A stretch of 64,000 bases of DNA from the NCBI RefSeq assembly GCF_963677155.1, contig NZ_OY781884.1, positions 4,584,501 to 4,648,500 of the forward strand. Direction: 5' to 3'. This document shows positions 61,978 to 64,000 of this stretch, one piece after another. Every line of letters begins with the position of its first letter. The first letter of the stretch is position 1. The position numbers were made by a program, and so were the translations under genes. The stretch comes from an uncultured Draconibacterium sp. GTDB taxonomy: Bacteria; Bacteroidota; Bacteroidia; Bacteroidales; Prolixibacteraceae. The notes under the pieces are model-generated. The model made no database searches, was not told the DNA's origin, and saw only the letters and a list, made by a program, of their open reading frames with translations.

Positions 61978-64000
61978 TTAACGGTTCATTCGCATTCTGT
62001 TGGGCTGACCTTTGCCCTGGTTCGAAAAATCAGGTTCATCTTCACGTTCATGATTATGAGACGACATATTATCCCCAAAGTTATAAGTTAGTGTTGCTCC
62101 AAATTGCCGGCCTCCCCACCAGCTTTTCGATACTTGTTTAAAGCCTGCTCCATTGGTTACTGTACTCCATTTTCGGGAATTAAATAAATCTTCGGCACTA
62201 AGGCTTATACTAAATTTATCAAACGTTTTTCGGAGTCCTGCATCCAATGAGTAACTGGCTTTCTCGTGGCCCTGGGCAACCAATTGCCTGGCATTATAGT
62301 CGCCATTTAATTGCAGGGTGTAAGATTTAGGTAAGGCTATGTTGGCAATCGTTTGTACGTTCCATGTAAAATTATCCTGCATTTTCCCGATAACCGGCGA
62401 AGCAGCTCCCTGAGGTAAGTAGCTAAATCCATCAAGCTTGTAGTAAAATAAGTTTACAGATGTTGTAAGGTCAATCTTTTTGAAAAATCTGTCTTTCAAT
62501 ACAAGTTCAGTTCCTGTAGATGTTGACTTTGTAATATTCTCATAAGTCGTTTTCATTATGTTGTTTTCCATATAACTGATGTTTTGGATGACATTTTCTG
62601 TTGTCCGAAAATAACCAGAGAATGAGAACATGTGATTATCCCAGTTCTTTATGTAATTTAGTTCGAAAGAATTTGAATATTCAGGCTTCAGAAACGGGTT
62701 TCCAAATGAAATATTTGTCGAATCGGTTATATTCAGAAACGGGTTTAGTTGTTCTTCCCAGGGACGGCTTATCCGGCGCGAATAATTTAACTGAACCTCA
62801 TTAGCATTCGGTAACGAATAGGAAAGAAAAGTACTTGGGAACAATTTGAAATAGTGGGTTTTATAAGGGGCAACATCTTCCTCCGATTGCATATATGCCT
62901 GCGAGCGGGTTACAACATTTGAGTATTCTCCACGCACTCCTGCCTGGTAAGAAAATTTCTCCAGTTTTCCTCCGTAAGTCCCGTAAATCGCGCGTACATT
63001 CTGATTATAGGTAAAACGGTTGAAAAGGGAGGTAACGGGGTGGAAGTTGTTTTCATTGCTTCCCGAATGGGTTTCTACCGGACTGACATTCTTATCGACT
63101 GTTCCTTTATATCCGGCTTCAATCTTATGCTTTTCGTTGATTGTATTAACATAGTCGGCCTGAAATTCCCAATTATGGTTACCCATATCGCTCTTCTGTT
63201 TCTGATAAGTGGACATTTCTTTATTATCTGCAAACAATGAAGTTTGTTTATAAACGGCAGGCTGCTTCATTTTCCACCTGTTGTAAGAAGCTGAAAGATC
63301 AATATTACTGTTGTCGCTGAATTCGTGCTTGTACCCCAATTGCAAATTACCTCCAAACATGTCGTTCTTCATCGACGAAGTACGGTTGCTTTGGGAATAA
63401 AAATCTGTGATGTTACTTCGGTAATCAATTGTGTTGTTATCTGTTCCACGGTCAATCATTGTCATACCTGAGAGCGACAGGTGGTCTTTCGTTGTAACAT
63501 GCCAGGTAAGTCCGGTACGGGCAAACCAGCTATTCCAGGTTCCTTTGCCCGCTGATTTCTGATTTAGATAGGTGGTATCTGCACCCAAATAATTCTGCCG
63601 GTTCGAATATCCACCGCTTTTAAATACCCAGCGGTTAAACCCCAAATTGGCAAAAGCATCCAGTTTGCTACTGCTGAAATTGAAGTTTGTGCTGGCGCTG
63701 TATCCTCCATGCGAATCGACACCTGCCTGCATACCGCCGTAATACCCTGCTTTACGGTTCTTTTTAAGGATAATATTGATAATTCCTGCTGTTCCCTCGG
63801 GGCTGTACTTTGCCGAAGGATTGGTAGTAATCTCTATTTTTTCGATACTCTCTGCGGGCAACTGTCGTAGTATTTGCCCCCGGTTTTGGGAAGACAACCC
63901 TGATGCCTTTCCATCTATCCATACAGTTACAGATGAATTTCCGCGCAATGATACTTCTCCTTTATTACCGACTTTCACCGATGGAATATTACGAAGCACA
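61978..64000 (-). CDS. TonB-dependent receptor-like outer-membrane beta-barrel protein, 5' truncated by window edge
   Basis: At least 673 residues are in the window and the frame stays open at the right edge. The visible start is the end of a plug domain: LLRNIPSVKVGNKGEVSLRGNSSV-type sequence with IDGK, IEKIEITTNPSAKYSPEGTAGIINI. The rest is a barrel of the OMP_b-brl_3 kind (YTLQLNGDYNARQ, FDKFSISLSAEDLFNSRKW) and ends NRMRMNR. No SusD partner is adjacent downstream. The substrate is not evident. Confidence 0.88.
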   Translation of the reverse strand, partial: VLRNIPSVKVGNKGEVSLRGNSSVTVWIDGKASGLSSQNRGQILRQLPAESIEKIEITTNPSAKYSPEGTAGIINIILKKNRKAGYYGGMQAGVDSHGGYSASTNFNFSSSKLDAFANLGFNRWVFKSGGYSNRQNYLGADTTYLNQKSAGKGTWNSWFARTGLTWHVTTKDHLSLSGMTMIDRGTDNNTIDYRSNITDFYSQSNRTSSMKNDMFGGNLQLGYKHEFSDNSNIDLSASYNRWKMKQPAVYKQTSLFADNKEMSTYQKQKSDMGNHNWEFQADYVNTINEKHKIEAGYKGTVDKNVSPVETHSGSNENNFHPVTSLFNRFTYNQNVRAIYGTYGGKLEKFSYQAGVRGEYSNVVTRSQAYMQSEEDVAPYKTHYFKLFPSTFLSYSLPNANEVQLNYSRRISRPWEEQLNPFLNITDSTNISFGNPFLKPEYSNSFELNYIKNWDNHMFSFSGYFRTTENVIQNISYMENNIMKTTYENITKSTSTGTELVLKDRFFKKIDLTTSVNLFYYKLDGFSYLPQGAASPVIGKMQDNFTWNVQTIANIALPKSYTLQLNGDYNARQLVAQGHEKASYSLDAGLRKTFDKFSISLSAEDLFNSRKWSTVTNGAGFKQVSKSWWGGRQFGATLTYNFGDNMSSHNHEREDEPDFSNQGKGQPNRMRMNR

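Overview
The window is a bacterial chromosome segment from the phylum Bacteroidota, most likely class Bacteroidia and perhaps a marine Marinilabiliales/Prolixibacteraceae-type organism; the family is inferred from gene content and style, not proven. Supporting signs are a SusC/SusD pair driven by an ECF sigma factor and FecR, a type IX secretion (T9SS) C-terminal sorting domain, many TlpA-type thioredoxins, promoter-like TTTG/TAnnTTTG boxes, and DUF4922 and golvesin-domain proteins. Both window ends cut genes: an L-Ala-D/L-Glu epimerase on the left and a TonB-dependent receptor on the right.

Layout. (1) 1-11.3 kb is a peptidoglycan salvage cluster: dipeptide epimerase, murQ with a BadF-type amino-sugar kinase, a secreted amidase-like/golvesin/FN3 protein, a two-domain GT2 protein, a HIT-like DUF4922 protein, a SpoIID/LytB protein with no signal peptide, and an AmpG-like permease with a periplasmic insertion of about 190 residues. 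(2) 11.5-15.9 kb holds a TPR protein and a long-chain acyl-CoA ligase. (3) 16.1-22.5 kb is a galactose (Leloir) regulon: galM, a GntR-type regulator, galK, galT and a sugar MFS permease. Two near-identical 18-bp sites, upstream of the regulator and at the galK promoter, are probably its operators. (4) 22.6-24.0 kb has a metallophosphoesterase and two identical tRNA-Asp genes. (5) 24.1-32.5 kb is an ECF sigma / TlpA / FecR / SusC / SusD nutrient-uptake locus. (6) 32.8-51.4 kb is mixed housekeeping and envelope genes: cysteine desulfidase family protein, AraC regulator, ilvC, a 12-unit 21-bp tandem repeat ahead of a DUF1080 lipoprotein, DEAD-box helicase, a free-standing archaeal-type ThrRS editing domain, two heme-binding proteins, a T9SS trypsin-like protease, GT2, an ECF sigma/putative anti-sigma/DUF4097 operon and a U32 protein. 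(7) 51.5-64 kb is an AT-rich accessory block, mostly on the minus strand, with small unrelated genes, a membrane XRE regulator facing an 11-bp-phased repeat array, decayed histidine-kinase and IS110 remnants, a large PocR-PAS hybrid histidine kinase and the truncated receptor.

How the parts fit together: in region 1 the extracellular protein would help open peptidoglycan, the permease would import muropeptides or anhydro-sugars, and the epimerase, kinase and MurQ would feed the fragments back into metabolism. The GT2, DUF4922 and SpoIID proteins sit in the same run without an assigned step and are the best candidates here for an undescribed part of the pathway. Region 3 shows a self-contained regulatory circuit. 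All calls come from reading the sequence; no database search was run.
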